Source: Massariosphaeria phaeospora (Eukaryota > Ascomycota > Dothideomycetes > Pleosporales). Taken from it: DNA of 64,000 nt. Where the stretch lies: NCBI GenBank assembly GCA_011032825.1, contig JAADJZ010000009.1:1364001-1428000 (forward strand). The letters are read 5' to 3'. Position 1 is the first letter of the stretch; each line of letters begins with the position of its first letter. The notes beneath the pieces were generated by a model. It was not told the origin of the DNA. It saw nothing but the letters and a program-made list of their open reading frames with translations, and made no database searches. The translations under genes and the position numbers were made by a program. This document shows, in pieces, positions 1-12,008 of this stretch.

Positions 1-1427
1 CGAGCTGCCGGTAGCCATGACGGGGAGCTGTGCGGTGCAGCTAGCTGGTGCTCGGGAGCAGCAGCGTGAGGTCGACGAGGCCTGCTGAGCTCGCAGCCGT
101 CTGCGGAGGTCGTCTGGGGGGCTGTGTAGGCGTCGGCGACGACGCGGGCGGGCTCAGCGAAGAATGGAGGCAGCAGCGGCGGGACGAGGTCGAGACGGCG
201 CGCCGCGCGGGCGGAAGAATGGCTGCGGGTGGGAGTGAGGATGAGGGTGTCGTGACGGGGAAGCGGTGGGCTCTTGGGGCACTCGACCTGCTTCTAGCAG
301 ACAGAGAAGGGGCGGCTGTTATGTGCCAAGCCCGCCAGCCGCGCACGGACGGTTCCGCACAGCGTTAGCATTCGCGGCAGGGGAGCCATCAAACCGGTGC
401 CCCGTCTTATTTTCTGAGGACGGCGAATCCACGTCTGGACCGTTGCCTTTCTGCCGTCGAGCGTCAATTGCGGCGGCGGCAGCGCGCTCTACCGGCGGTG
501 CCCCAACCGCGCCGTCCTTTTCCCATGCCATACCCGCCAGCACGGCAAACATCCGGCGAAAAACAGGCAGGTGTCACCGTGTCAGGCCCCGACCACAACA
601 GCCCAGAATAGAAGGGACGAGACCGTGGACTCGCACGTGACGTGTAACCGACTCGGGCTTGCAAACATCGTGGACGTTTGTCGTGTCCGCCAGCAGCGAG
701 CCAAGCCAAGCCAGCGCGCCTTTCATTCATGTGCCTCGTCTGAGACACGACACACGCCCGCCGCAGCTAGCCAGCCAGCCTGTGTGACGCTCAACGGCTG
801 CTGCGTCGCCACACACACGCCGCCTGGAGACCGGCCACAACGCAACGCGCTTCCACCGAGATTCGGGGGGGTTTATTTCATGCATCACAGTAGGTACATA
901 TACGGAACGGAGTACCTATCCATCGGCTGCTGCTGCCGGTTTCTGGCTCTTCTATTTACACCACCAATCAGACCGCGCGCAAGCACGCCACACATCCAGT
1001 AAATACCTAGAGCCAAGTCTCACCTCACCCCCAAACAAGAAAAGAACTGTGTGCAATGAATGATCTCGCTAAATGCATGTTTTCTCTGGGGCGCCTGGTG
1101 AGCACCGCCTCGCTGATAGGTACACATGTAAGATAATAGGTACACATGTAAGATAACAGGTACACATGTAAGATAATAGGTACACATGTAAGATGGCCAA
1201 GCAGCCCTGGATTGGATTGGATGTATGCAATCCTAATAGTCATCCCCCGAGAAAGCACGAATCGAATCGCCATGGCTATGAACAACAAGAATGAAAAGAA
1301 GACACGTCTGGTGGTGCCAGTTGGTTTTCCGGAAACGCCGCGCCCAATGCTTATTGTGAGGGTCGCCTGTCCTATCAGGTGCCGCAACGTAAGCTCCAGC
1401 CCCTCAATGGCCGGCTTGTGTCAGTCT
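1..1427. other. Intergenic, GC-rich left edge
   Basis: No gene can be supported here. Overlapping open frames of about 100 codons on both strands are rich in Arg, Pro, Ser and Ala and look like by-products of high GC up to about position 860. The stretch may be the promoter of a gene lying off the left edge. Its right part holds the tandem repeat at 1118-1194 and the downstream flank of the nucleoporin gene. Confidence 0.5.
1118..1194. repeat. 20-bp tandem repeat, about 4 copies
   Basis: A 20-bp unit beginning AGGTACACATGTAAGATAAT starts at 1118, 1138, 1158 and 1178; the last copy is cut short. Copies differ by at most one base, so the array is young or kept homogeneous. Each unit contains the palindrome ACATGT. 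It lies about 230 bp beyond the stop codon of the nucleoporin gene. Confidence 0.95.
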
Positions 1428-4400
1428 TCACTGGTCCTGCATTTCCACATCATCGTCCTCGCCCGTTGCGTCCTGCACGCCGTTGATCTCGATGGTATCT
1501 GCGATCGCCTCGTCTTCGTCGGGCGAATCGCCCTCGACGCTGACCGAGTCGTCTTCTAGGTCGTAGTCGAAGTCGGCCGCTTCATCCACGTCCTCGTCCG
1601 CCGGCCTGGTCTTCTCATCCTCGTACTCCCGCTTTCCGGCTGCGCAGCCGGCCTCGAACCATTCCTCCAGCCTATGCTTCTCAATGTGGGTCTGCAAGAT
1701 CTCGTCGTCGGCAAGATTGTCATTGATGATCGGGTTGCGCAGGTCTTCGGACCCAAACCTGCAGCATAACTCGCCGTTCGTGCAGCCGGCTCCAAGTAAC
1801 TCGGATGGCTTCTTGGGCCACGCAAGTCGGCTTAAGGGATCTTGTTCTGCGTGGAGCGTTAGTAGCTGGCCTGGGCAAACTGGATAGATTTCATGCTTAC
1901 CGATTGACTTCAACAACCCTTTGAAAGCCCACCCAAGTGCCGAGGTGACCAACGAATCGTGCAACTCCACATCGGAGATATCCAGCGTATTGTTGATGTT
2001 CTCCCAATCGTCCCTGATGCAAAGTCGCTTCCAGATGAGGTTCAACAGGCCATTGCGGGAATTCTTGTGTATAGAATCCCAGCAGATCACTATCACCCTC
2101 AAGGCCATACAAAACTCTGAAGGCTCCAGCACATTCTGCCCCGATTCGCCATCCTTGGCTGTTACGAGAGTAAGAACATCTATCATCAGCGCTGGTTCCA
2201 TGACTCGGTTATGGACGAGATTGTCGAAGCCCTGTCGCAACAATGCCTGCAGAGCGGGCCGCTCTTTGAGACGACCTCCAAATTCATCCATGAGCAACTG
2301 TACTGCGGACTCGTTATCCAGTGCGTCCTCAGTGAATAGGAGAAAAGTATCGCGAATTGAACCCTGCATCCTGGAATATTCTAGCTGTTGTTCAATGGCA
2401 ATCGACCTTGCATCGCGGATCTTCTCGGCCCTTGTCTTCTCCTCAAGTTGTTCGGGCTCACTGCTCGCACCAGGCTTCTTTTCCTGTTTGCATAACAACG
2501 CGAGTTTGGCGATGGACAATTCGACCTTGCTGCACCAGGCATTTGTCTCCTGTCTGGATGCAACCTCGAGGGCCGCGGCCGCAGCCTCGTAGTTTTTTTC
2601 ACCGCAGACCTCGTTGATCCAACCAAGTCTAGCTCGAGCCGGTTTCGCTCGCAAGAACTTAGTCAGGGCGGGTTGGTTAAGATACTCTTTACTGAAGACC
2701 AGTCCAGACCTGTTCTCCGTGACCAATTTTGAGTAGAATGCTTCAGCCCAGGCATCGCCAAAATTGTCAAAGTAACGGCGAATCCGCTCCTTGATTTTGT
2801 TCATCTTGACGGAGATTTCTGCTTGCTCCATCTTGCTCTCGGAACCAGCCCTGCTCTCTTCTAGGAAGTTTGACTCGTCCCATATGAGATTCGCGAGGGT
2901 AGGCATATCGTGATACTTCTCGGAAAGGTCCATGCCATCGGAGGCCAAACCGACGTCCACGAGTCCTTGGATGTGGTTGGGTCGGACTCGGCGGTCCCAT
3001 TCTTCCTTTAGGCTTTTTCCCATCTCCCTTTTCTTCTCGTCATTCTGACCAAGAGCCCATTGAAACCGCTCGATATGAACGCGGCAGCCCAGCGCGACCA
3101 ATCGATACAAGTCTAGCGCAATCTTCTGTGCAAGCTCCTCTGTCTCACCCAATTCAAAACTCTCTACGGCCATGCTGCGTCCTACGTCAATAAGACTACG
3201 GGTGGCGTTGAGGACGTTGTGGGACGAAGTCCAGAAATGAGGCAGCTCATCCATGCCACAGTCGGGCTTTAGGATGCCATCTTCCAGGTTGGCAGGGTCG
3301 AGGCCGTAATGCTCACAGTTCTTCACTCGAAAGTCGGTAGCTCCCTCAAGCGAGACGAGCAGAATGTCGATTCCTTCGCTCATCATTTGCATTGTCGCTG
3401 GTCGCTGTTTAGTGTCACTATTGAGGTAGCACAAACGCAACAACTGCCAGGAGGAGGTGATCAGGATGTTTATGAGGGGTATATCCTTGAGAAAGTACTG
3501 TCTGATCCAGTCTGTTTCACCTGCCTCCTCATTAATAGGAGTTTTGTAACTCTTGCCAACGGCCTTGATGATCCTGCCCAGACTGATATTTTCATGGTAC
3601 GACTCAGGATGTACTTGTTGGTCTATTAGTTTGTCTTGATACCACGCCCAAAGTTGCTGCGCTGCGGCAAGCCTCTCAGCAAGCCACATCAGTTGCCACT
3701 TTACTGGGAAACTGAATGGTGGATAGTCGGATCGAAGGTGCGCCATAAGCGTGTGAACAGCAGCAGCGCGCTCTTGTAAGTGATCTTCCATCGATGCGGT
3801 GCTATTCTCCAAGTGGTCGTAAGAGGAGGACAGGATGTCGCGGCTGATATCGATTGCTGCATTCTCTACCTCCTCCTGAGCAAAGGTGTATCTTGACTTA
3901 ACAGAGAAATCGATGATGTTTCCAGGGACAGTGCTGAAGAAAGTGGCTTGTTCGATCTTACTACGAGCTGTAACCTTGTGTGTCCCGGTATCATTGTCTC
4001 TTGCTGGGGGTCGAGCACTGATTTGTAGAATTCCATAGTTTTGCACGAAAAGCAGAGCGCTGCATTGCTGGTCCTTTCGGCTTGTTGTTTCAAGAGCAGA
4101 GCCAGTAATGTGCACATGAGCTTCTTCACGGAAGTATATTGAGTCCTGAAAGGGCAGAGTTGAACTTCCGGAGTCTGACTGTAGCTGTGCTTCGGGACTC
4201 TCTTCAGGTTCAGCGAGAGACGCAACTACGACTGCGCCTGGCAACTGCACCAAAGCCGTATGTCCTGGATTGGGAAGCATTAACGATCCTGCGGGTTCGT
4301 GAGAGAGCTGCGTCTGCTGAAAGTTCCGTATTGGTATGGCTCTGCGGACTGCGCCAGAACTATCGAGCAGATCCACTTCCAGCAGTGAGTAGTCCAACGT

Positions 4401-5694
4401 ATTACGCCCGGAAAGAGCCACGAGAACTAGCATCGGAATCGAGCCTTCCACATGCTGCTGATCTAAGATAGCAAAATCCAGGATATGAATATCGTGTTGT
4501 CCACGGGTCTCGGGGGCGGTTCCTTCTTGCACAGTGGCAAGGGCTGCGGCATGGACGTCAAGCTCTCTCTTGAATATCTGCTGTCCAGACCAGCTAAGAT
4601 CCCAGACCTGGAAAACACCGCTTCTGGTCGCTGTCACTACCTCCATCTGGCCCTTGGACTTGGACGGATGAGCTCTCACTGAGGCTATTGTTTTCCGGAT
4701 TGTTGCGCCGAGAAGGCCCTTGAAACTGAAGAAGCTCCCATTGGACCCGTTAGGCGCGTTCAAAATGCTAGTAGCGATGCTGGGTCGGCCTTGGGAGTCC
4801 CTGAGGGTCAGCTGCGCCAGTCGGCCGCTGCTAAGAATGAGGACATATCCAGCGTGTTCTACGTCGACCAGATCCGTTATGGTTTCCCCCGAGTAGAGTC
4901 GTAATGAACCATGGACCCCTTGTTGACGCTGGGGGAAATGGCTGTGTGCTTCTGCAGTCTCGACGTTTTCCCAGAATGTGATCTTGCCATTGGTGGGTGC
5001 GATCGCCACAATGCCGAAATCGTTCGTGGGGCCATTCCGCACAACAGCGCCTATAGGTAGCGGGTCGGAGGCCTTCAGGCCGAAGGGAAGAGGTAGCGTG
5101 AGGACCTTGGCGGCACCGGCTATGGACGTGTATTCCCAAACCAGGGCGCGGTCGGTGGTAAGCGCGAGGGCAAGGCCGGCCGAGGGCAAGGCGGAGGCTC
5201 GGAAGGGAGCTGCTCATGTTAGCTGGCAATGCCGCTGTGGTTGGGGGGCTGCAACATACTTTTCGCGCGGGAGAGAGACTGGGGAAAGCCAGGCAGCTTC
5301 TTGACGGCATAGTGATCGTTCTTCGTCTGCGTCACACGGAATCATTAGCAATCGACGCGCAGAGGGAGCAACGGGGTAGACCCACCAGATACGACGCAGT
5401 GTCGTCTTTGGGTGCGCGCTTCACCAGCGTCTTCTTCTCGCGCACGGGCATGTCGACCAGCACGAGGGAGCTGTCGACGCTGGCGGGGCCGTGGCCGTGG
5501 CTGGCATGGCCGTTCATCAGCGCGCTTCCATTGCCGTTGGCGTGCGCATCCGTGGTCGAGTTGAAGGTGCCCTCGGACAGCTTGCTGCGCTTCCGTCGAG
5601 GCTGCTGGGGCCCGTCTGAGTCTTTGCGCTGGCGGCGGCGCGGATTGCGCAGCGAGCCACGGGTGCCCTGCAGCGACGCTTCTGGCGAGAACAT
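1428..5694 (-). CDS. nup133: Nucleoporin Nup133 (3 exons, 1385 aa)
   Basis: Predicted scaffold nucleoporin of the Y-shaped (Nup84/Nup107) subcomplex, acting at the nuclear pore. Exons: 5694-5386, 5326-5260 and 5209-1428; all phases close. Intron 2 (5259-5210) has a GTATGT donor, a CTAAC branch site and a CAG acceptor; intron 1 (5385-5327) starts GTGGGT and has a GCTAAT branch. The basic N-terminus begins MFSPEAS, as in fungal Nup133 proteins, and is followed by a beta-propeller-like region (about 125-520, with LPSAGLALALTTDRALVWEY near its start) and a long helical region (about 600-1300). The last 60 residues are very acidic. Length is in the family's range. The choice of the intron 1 donor is the least certain part. 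Confidence 0.9.
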
Positions 5695-7071
5695 GGCGAC
5701 GGCGACACAGTCGAGATGGGCGATGGACGCGCGGTGGGCTGGCTGGACGGGGAGGTCTGGTGGATTGGTGGATTGGCGGCCGTTGACAGCAGAGGAATGT
5801 TGTTGTTCGAGCGGATCCCTGTACCTGGGAGGTTGAGCCTTGGCACGGACTTAACTGGTCGAGCCTCACATCACGTTTCCGCTCGCTCTCCACCTGCACT
5901 GCTGGTCTTCGGAGCTGTCCCTCTCACCGCACCGGCCAGCACACCGATCACTCTCTCACTCCCTCACTCTCACTCGCACAGAATTCCGCCGTTGGACATG
6001 CTGTTCTCATGCGAGACCTTGCAGCGTCTGCTTCTCCTCTGGCAGCGAAATGCAACACCCTCCGTGTCCAGGGCGGTACACATTTCGAATGTGAATGTGT
6101 GGCCCACAACAATTGACTTCTTTCAACTTCCGCCAGACGATCCGACTTCGACTTCGGTGTCTGTCCGAGTACGGGAGCCATACCATCTCCAAGTGGCCAC
6201 TGGCCATAGGTTCAACCATCTCCTTCCGCCCCTGGTTGGACGTCTATGGAGGGGTCTGTATTTCTGCGCCGTCAGTTTCTTTGCTGTAACGCACACTTTA
6301 ACCCTGGTTCTTGCTCTTGTTGAATTCTAATCCGGTCACTGTACGGAGTACGGAGTACTGTCACCATTGCACGTCATTGCGAATTCTCTTGCGCTACAAG
6401 TCCACCGCCACGTGTTCGACGATGAGGTACTGAAGATATTAGCCTCGGAGTTCCCGCCTCGTTTACACATCAGACGCCTCGAAGCAGCTCTTTTTAGAGC
6501 TCGCCAGCACCGTGGCGTCTGGCGTTCAGCTGTGGCGTCGGTAGCTGGCTTTGGCTGTCACTGGCGCATCCGAAGGCGGTTAAGTTAAGTCCGAAGGCGG
6601 TTAGGTTCAGGCGACCAAGCCGCCTCAATGAATAAAGTTAACGCTTTCTGATTCGGCTTTCGACTTTTCCTTTGCCGTTTCTTGCACGCTGTCTTTCTTT
6701 TCGAGCTTTAGACGGCGTGTGTTCTGTACGCTCTATCCCCAATATGGTCTGGCATTTTAGAATCTGTGTCAGAGTCGCATATGAGGAGAAAGACCGCATG
6801 GGTAAGGCTGGAGTTCGACGTATACAAATGCACCCCCTGCCCCTGTCCTAACCACAAACATATCTACACTAGATTAGGTACCGCCGGCTCGGTCTGGGTC
6901 CTGGGTCCTATGTATATCCATCCTTCAGACATGGATGATCTGCAGCTTATCTCGGGTGACCTGAGTACCGTCTAGGGGGTAACTCGCCGGCTGCGAACCG
7001 GCTAGCAAAACTTATAAGGACAAGTCAATTCTCTTGTTTTCACAGCTGGGGATCCCTTCGACAATTTCACT
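5695..7071. other. Intergenic between divergent genes
   Basis: This holds the upstream regions of Nup133 (-) and the chitin-binding protein gene (+). I see no supported gene. A 21-bp direct repeat beginning CGAAGGCGGTTA occurs twice head to tail at 6571-6612. Confidence 0.5.
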
Positions 7072-10000
7072 ATGAGACCACTTTCGTTCTGTCTTCTGCT
7101 GGTTACAGCTCCGACTGTTTTTGCAGCCAGTCGTTCTCTTGACGGTACTTGCGGCGGCAAGAAGGGGTACACCTGTTTAGGTTCTTGTATGTCAATTGGA
7201 GCGACGTGGTGGTGGTGGCTGGTACTGACTAATACACAGCTTTCGGCGATTGTTGCTCAACGAACGGATGGTGCGGTCGCACAGACGCCTATTGTGGTAG
7301 CGGCTGTCAAAAAGGACTTGGGTCTTGCAATTCCGCGCCATCGACCCCGTCGAACCCGCCGTCGGCAGCCCCAGTCTCAAAGGATTCGCGATGCGGTACG
7401 GACTACAAAGGGCAGACTTGCAAGGGGTCGACCTGGGGGAATTGCTGTAGCAAGTAAGCGAACAATCCTCCTCAATGTGGCCGCAAGAGCTGACCTGAAC
7501 AGATATGGATATTGTGGAAAAGTTGTAAGTGCGCCAATATGAACCTAAACTGCACTTCTCGCTACCAGTGTCCTTTACTGACTGCTTCAAGGCCGACTAT
7601 TGTGGGGCAGGTTGCCAATCAGGCTTCGGAACTTGCAACGCTGGAGTATCTGCCACCGTCAGCACGATCAACACACGGCCAGCTTCCACTCAAGGTAGCT
7701 CTACAGTACCAACATCCACACTCGCATCCTCCCCTCTTCCTTCGCCGACACAACGTGTATCTACGGACTCACGGTGCGGCACTTCTCATGGCAGTCAGAC
7801 ATGTCAAGGAAGCAAATGGGGTGACTGCTGCAGTCAATGGTGGGTTAATCCGCCATCTCTGTTGTTCACATTGGCTGACATAGATCATGAATAGGTCGTA
7901 TTGCGGATCTACGAAAGGTAATTCACTGCTCGGTCTTCTTCTTGTGCGATCGCTAATGCTCGCAGATTACTGTGAACCACCCACTTGCCAGAAGAATTTC
8001 GGCCGATGCAATGGGCTTCCGTCTTCGAGCGCATCTGTCTCGTCTTCGACATCCTCGTCCAGTACTTCGAGCGCGATTTCGACCGGTTCGGCGTCATCTT
8101 CGAGCAGCTCCATCTCGCAGAGCACGAGTTCCAGTTCTTCAAGTTCCAGCTCTTCAAGCTCCAGCTCTTCAAGCTCCTCCGATTCATCGTCTATAACACC
8201 AAGCTCCAGTACTACTCCCGCTTCTTCTTCAGCCAGTAGCACCGAATCTCTATCCTCGACTAGTAGCCTGGAACCCTCCTCGACTACATCTTCCTCGCAG
8301 CCCCCACCAACCCCATCTGCACCCGCACTTTGCTCATCGGTACCCAACTGCCCCGCCTTTACGGGCCCACTCACCGGGAGCTGTGCTGGCTCGAACCAGA
8401 AATGTCAGAACGGATACCAGGCATTATGCGCTCAATCCCCTGCTGCTGGTGCAAGTACACTCCTGAGACAACTGTCAGGCTCTATCAGCAGCGGTGACGC
8501 GTGTGTTGCGGCATGCACAGCAGACCCTGATTGCCTTGCCGCAGTATACTCACCTCCCAGTCCCGTTAGGCAGATTTGCGATCTTTATAGTAGGGTGGAC
8601 AGATTGGCGTCGTCGTTCGTCAGTACTTACATGAAGGTGTGTGTTGAGCCTCCGGTCTTGTCGAGTAGTTCGTCCTCGGAAAGCCTTTCATCTACCTCGA
8701 GCGATGTACCAAGCACCTCCACATCAGAAATCGTTGCACCGACCTCGAGCGATGTGTCAAGTACCTCAACTCCGGTGGTCGTCACGCCATCATCGAGCGA
8801 CGTGTCCTCTAGTATCTCGTCCACAGCAACGTCGGCGTCCAATACGCCCTCTGCAGCGCCAACGTGTGCCACCAATTTAGCTACCAACGGTGGATTCGAG
8901 AAGGGTTCTTTCGAAGGTTGGACTACCTCCAGCCGTTCCGGCCAACCTGCGTTGGAGGTCGTAAAGAGCACCCCCAAAATCAGCGGTCCATACTCCGGAA
9001 CTCATTTCTGGTCGATTAGCACCCAAGGCCCCGGCCTTATTCTCTCCCAGACCATCAGAGTGCCAAGTGCACCCGCAGGCTCTATCCCCCAACCCCTCAG
9101 GTGTGGTGGCTTCTTCAACTTTCCCGGGGATGGTTTGAACGGCGTAACGCGGGCCAGGGTTGTCATCAAAGTGGACAATGAGTATTGCGCAGATGTCTTC
9201 TCAACCAAGACGAATGGGTGGGAGGAATTCGAAGGGGGATACTTTGATAATGGTGGCAGAGAAACTGTCGACGTGCTTATCGAAGTCAGTTTCTACGACC
9301 CGCCTGTTAACCGTTTTGTCAATCTAGGCGTGGATGGCATTTTGTTCGCCGAAGGGCCTGGGAGCACTCTGCCAGAGTGCGGGGGTGGGCCTGTGCCGGT
9401 TCCTTCCCCTGAGCCGACACCGGAGCCTACGCCGGAGCCCACGCCGGAGCCCACGCCGGAGCCCACTCCTGAGCCTACGCCGGAGCCCACTCCTGAGCCT
9501 ACGCCGGAGCCCACTCCCACTCCCACACCCTCTCCTCAACCCGCCTGCGCAACCAACCTGGTCCCAAATGGCGGCTTCGAAAGCGGCGTTATTTCCCCCT
9601 GGACGGCAACATCCAACAACCCGAGCAACCAACTACGCGTATACGAATCCTTCTCCGATAACTTTGGGCCATCTCAAAGTGGCAACCGCTTCGCCGGCAT
9701 CGTAACCAGCGGGGAGATTCTACTCTCCTTCACCCAAACCATCACGATCCCCAACTACGTCGCAGGCCAAACACGCGTGCGCTGCCAAGCGTACTACCAC
9801 GTTCTACCAACGGCCTACGCCTATCTCGCCGTCTTCATGAATATCAATGGCGAAGCGTGCGCCTGGGACCCAGACGAGAACGAAGCTGCCGAGAATTGGC
9901 AGAAGCTGGTGGTTGGCGGCGATCTTGCACCGATGCTACCGGCGTCGGGGCAGGCTAGCGTGAGCATCGACGTGATCCAGGTGGGTGATGGGGAGGGGGG

Positions 10001-10097
10001 CCCGTTGGCTGTGTTTCTGGATTCGATTGCTGTGTTTGTTGTGGGATCGACTACGGATCCGGGCGAGGGGGGTTGTCCAGCGCTGACGTTTCCGTGA
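7072..10097 (+). CDS. Secreted multi-module chitin-binding protein (6 exons, 917 aa)
   Basis: Exons 7072-7186, 7240-7453, 7503-7524, 7592-7839, 7895-7917 and 7966-10097; the sum is 918 codons with all phases closing. A signal peptide (about 1-18) precedes three hevein-type chitin-recognition modules (about 27-69, 90-133, 178-222), each with the CC-S-x-x-G/S-YCG-x-x-x-x-YC cysteine pattern. Then follow a Ser-rich linker, a Cys-containing PAN/apple-like region (about 329-435), a second Ser/Thr linker, a beta-sandwich-like module starting CATNLATNGGFE (about 506-672), a Pro-Glu-Pro-Thr repeat (about 684-729) and a second copy of that module starting CATNLVPNGGFE (about 733-917). No catalytic domain is visible. 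A wall- or matrix-bound chitin-binding role is inferred, perhaps shielding hyphal chitin or attaching to substrate. Confidence 0.85.
9405..9530 (+). repeat. Coding minisatellite, Pro-Glu-Pro-Thr repeat
   Basis: A 12-bp unit (variants of CCGGAGCCYACG) repeated about nine times encodes (PEPT)n and ends in PTPTPTPS. It links the two beta-sandwich-like modules of the chitin-binding protein. Synonymous variation (acg/act, ccg/cct) shows the copies are partly diverged, but the reading frame is kept. Confidence 0.9.
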
Positions 10098-11356
10098 GGT
10101 ATGTTGTGTTCTGCTGGCTTCTTTTCGCCGTTCCTCCCGACGCTTTCCATGCTTTCCATGTATCTAGCTTTATCTGTCATGCACTCCTGTTTATGAGTAG
10201 CTTACTAGTGCTTGACGTCGTACATAATTCTTAATTCACCTACTACAATACAATCAAGTCTCATCTGAGACCAACGGATGAGAGACTTGTGTTCGCATTC
10301 GTGCATACCTTTCTTCCACGGCAGTAGCTGAAAAGCGGTGGTCGATATTCTTGTCCGATACTTGAAAGCAAAGACATAGCTTTTAGATAGCTAAGTACTT
10401 TGATGTTCGACAAGAAACCCACCTCTTACAGAAGCGGGATGTCTAGAACTAAAGAGATAAATCTGCGCGCCTCTAAAAGCATTATCTAACGCAGCAATAT
10501 AATAATAGAAAGCTATCATTATATACACAGCGTTTACTTAATCTTATAAGACACGATATAAAAACTAAGTAGATAGAGCTTTAGCTATAACTAACGTAGC
10601 GTGTTCAGCCTTACAAAGGTGTTCCGGAGACTAGGTTTCCGCAAGAGACCCACCTCACACCAACGCAACCCGTGGACTCCTCTTCACAAATCCCACCGCG
10701 GACCTCCTGCCTCCTTCGTGAACTGGACAACAGTCAAAACGTCATACGGGCAAAATCGGGGTGTACTGCAGCCTCATTGGCGGAGTTTGAAACGCCGCAC
10801 TTGGATCAAGCCACACACGGCGTGTGATTGGCCAAGCGTTTCGAGGTGACGATATGTGGCGGCTGGACGGCTCTGGGCCGACGATCTTTGTCTTAGCGGG
10901 CGATAAAGCTGGCGGCCCTGCGGCTCCCGCCCAACAGCAAACTCTGCAGATTGCTATACGCCTATTCTTTATCCACATATTGCTCGCGTGCTCTCAAGCG
11001 AAGAAATACATACATTCTCTTGGTTGTTCATCTTATCAACGAGTAATAAGCCGCTCTTGGCGTTTCTGCGCCTTGTTTGACTCGCCGCGGTCCTCCCCGG
11101 GGCCGATTACCGATATCGCACGGCCCACCGGCCTGCCCTTGCGTTTCTGTTGCCGAATTTTGAGTCCTAGCTCTCCTTTCACCTGCCAGCGATCCGACTC
11201 ACCGACTCTCCTCCACACCGCCTACGCTCCTGCCATCGCAGTCAATCGCACCCTCATCCTCAGATAAACTTCGTCAGGACTACAGCCCAAAACCGAAGCA
11301 CACACCACAGCCGCCTTCTACCCTCGTCCGCCACCACACGCGGACTCAACACCGCC
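10098..11356. other. Intergenic, AT-rich core
   Basis: No gene is supported. Positions about 10340-10610 are distinctly AT-rich, with many TA steps (TATCTAAC, ATATAATAATAG, TTATAAGACACGATATAAAA). This could be a repeat-induced-point-mutation relic of a transposon, but no element can be recognised. The right part is GC-rich promoter of the Ups2-like gene. Confidence 0.45.
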
Positions 11357-12008
11357 ATGAAGATCTTCCAGCAGCAAGCAGAGTACAACTACTCGTGGGA
11401 GGAAGTCTCGACATCGAACTGGCAGAAGTACGGACCCTGGAACGAGAAGACACCGCATGTCATCGCCGTCGACACGCTCTCCCGGACAATAGACCCGCAG
11501 ACCCGCATTGTAAGTGACCAGCATTGCTCGAGCACGACCGCCCTACTGACAGACCCGTGTTTAGCTCCGCACAGAACGCCTCATCACCTGCAAGCAATCC
11601 GCGCCGAAATGGGTCAACACGCTGCTCGGCGGCCACGAGACATCCATGGTCTACGAAACATCGTACGTCGACCTCAAGGCCAAGAAAGTCACCATGTGCT
11701 CGATGAACATGACGTGCGCGGACCTCATCAACGTGCGCGAGACATGCATCTACCAGCCCGCCTCCTCCTCACCAGACGCGCGAACCCTGTTCCAGCAGCG
11801 GGCCGAGATAACCGCGCTGTGCGGCGGGTGGCAGAAGATCAAGAACTCGATCGAGCAGTTCACCGTCGAGCGCTTCCAGCAAAACGCCGTGAGGGGCAAG
11901 GAGGGCTTCGAGATGGTGTTGGAGCGTGCGCGGGAGGTCTTTGCTGAGCAGAGGGAGTTGCTGCAGTTGAAGCAGGACTCGCGCATCTTGCAGCAGGCTG
12001 GCATGTGA
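11357..12008 (+). CDS. ups2: PRELI/MSF1-domain mitochondrial lipid-transfer protein, Ups2-like (198 aa)
   Basis: Exons 11357-11509 and 11565-12008, joined across a GTAAGT...TTAG intron; 199 codons with stop. The whole protein is one PRELI/MSF1 domain. It starts MKIFQ, has the Ups2-type block TERLITCKQSAPKWV near residues 54-68, a conserved ETSMVYETSYVDL stretch and a helical C-terminus. In yeast, Ups2 with Mdm35 moves phosphatidylserine across the intermembrane space for phosphatidylethanolamine synthesis; the same role is inferred here. The KQ-x-x-PKW wording fits Ups2/Slmo rather than Ups1. Length matches the family. Confidence 0.9.

Noticed and set aside
41..1002. Several overlapping 100-140 codon frames at the left edge
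   Set aside because: Arg/Pro/Ser-rich composition on both strands is what GC-rich noncoding DNA gives; no splice-supported extension was found.
10340..10610. Transposon relic in AT-rich DNA
   Set aside because: Composition suggests it, but no terminal repeats or protein remnants could be recognised.
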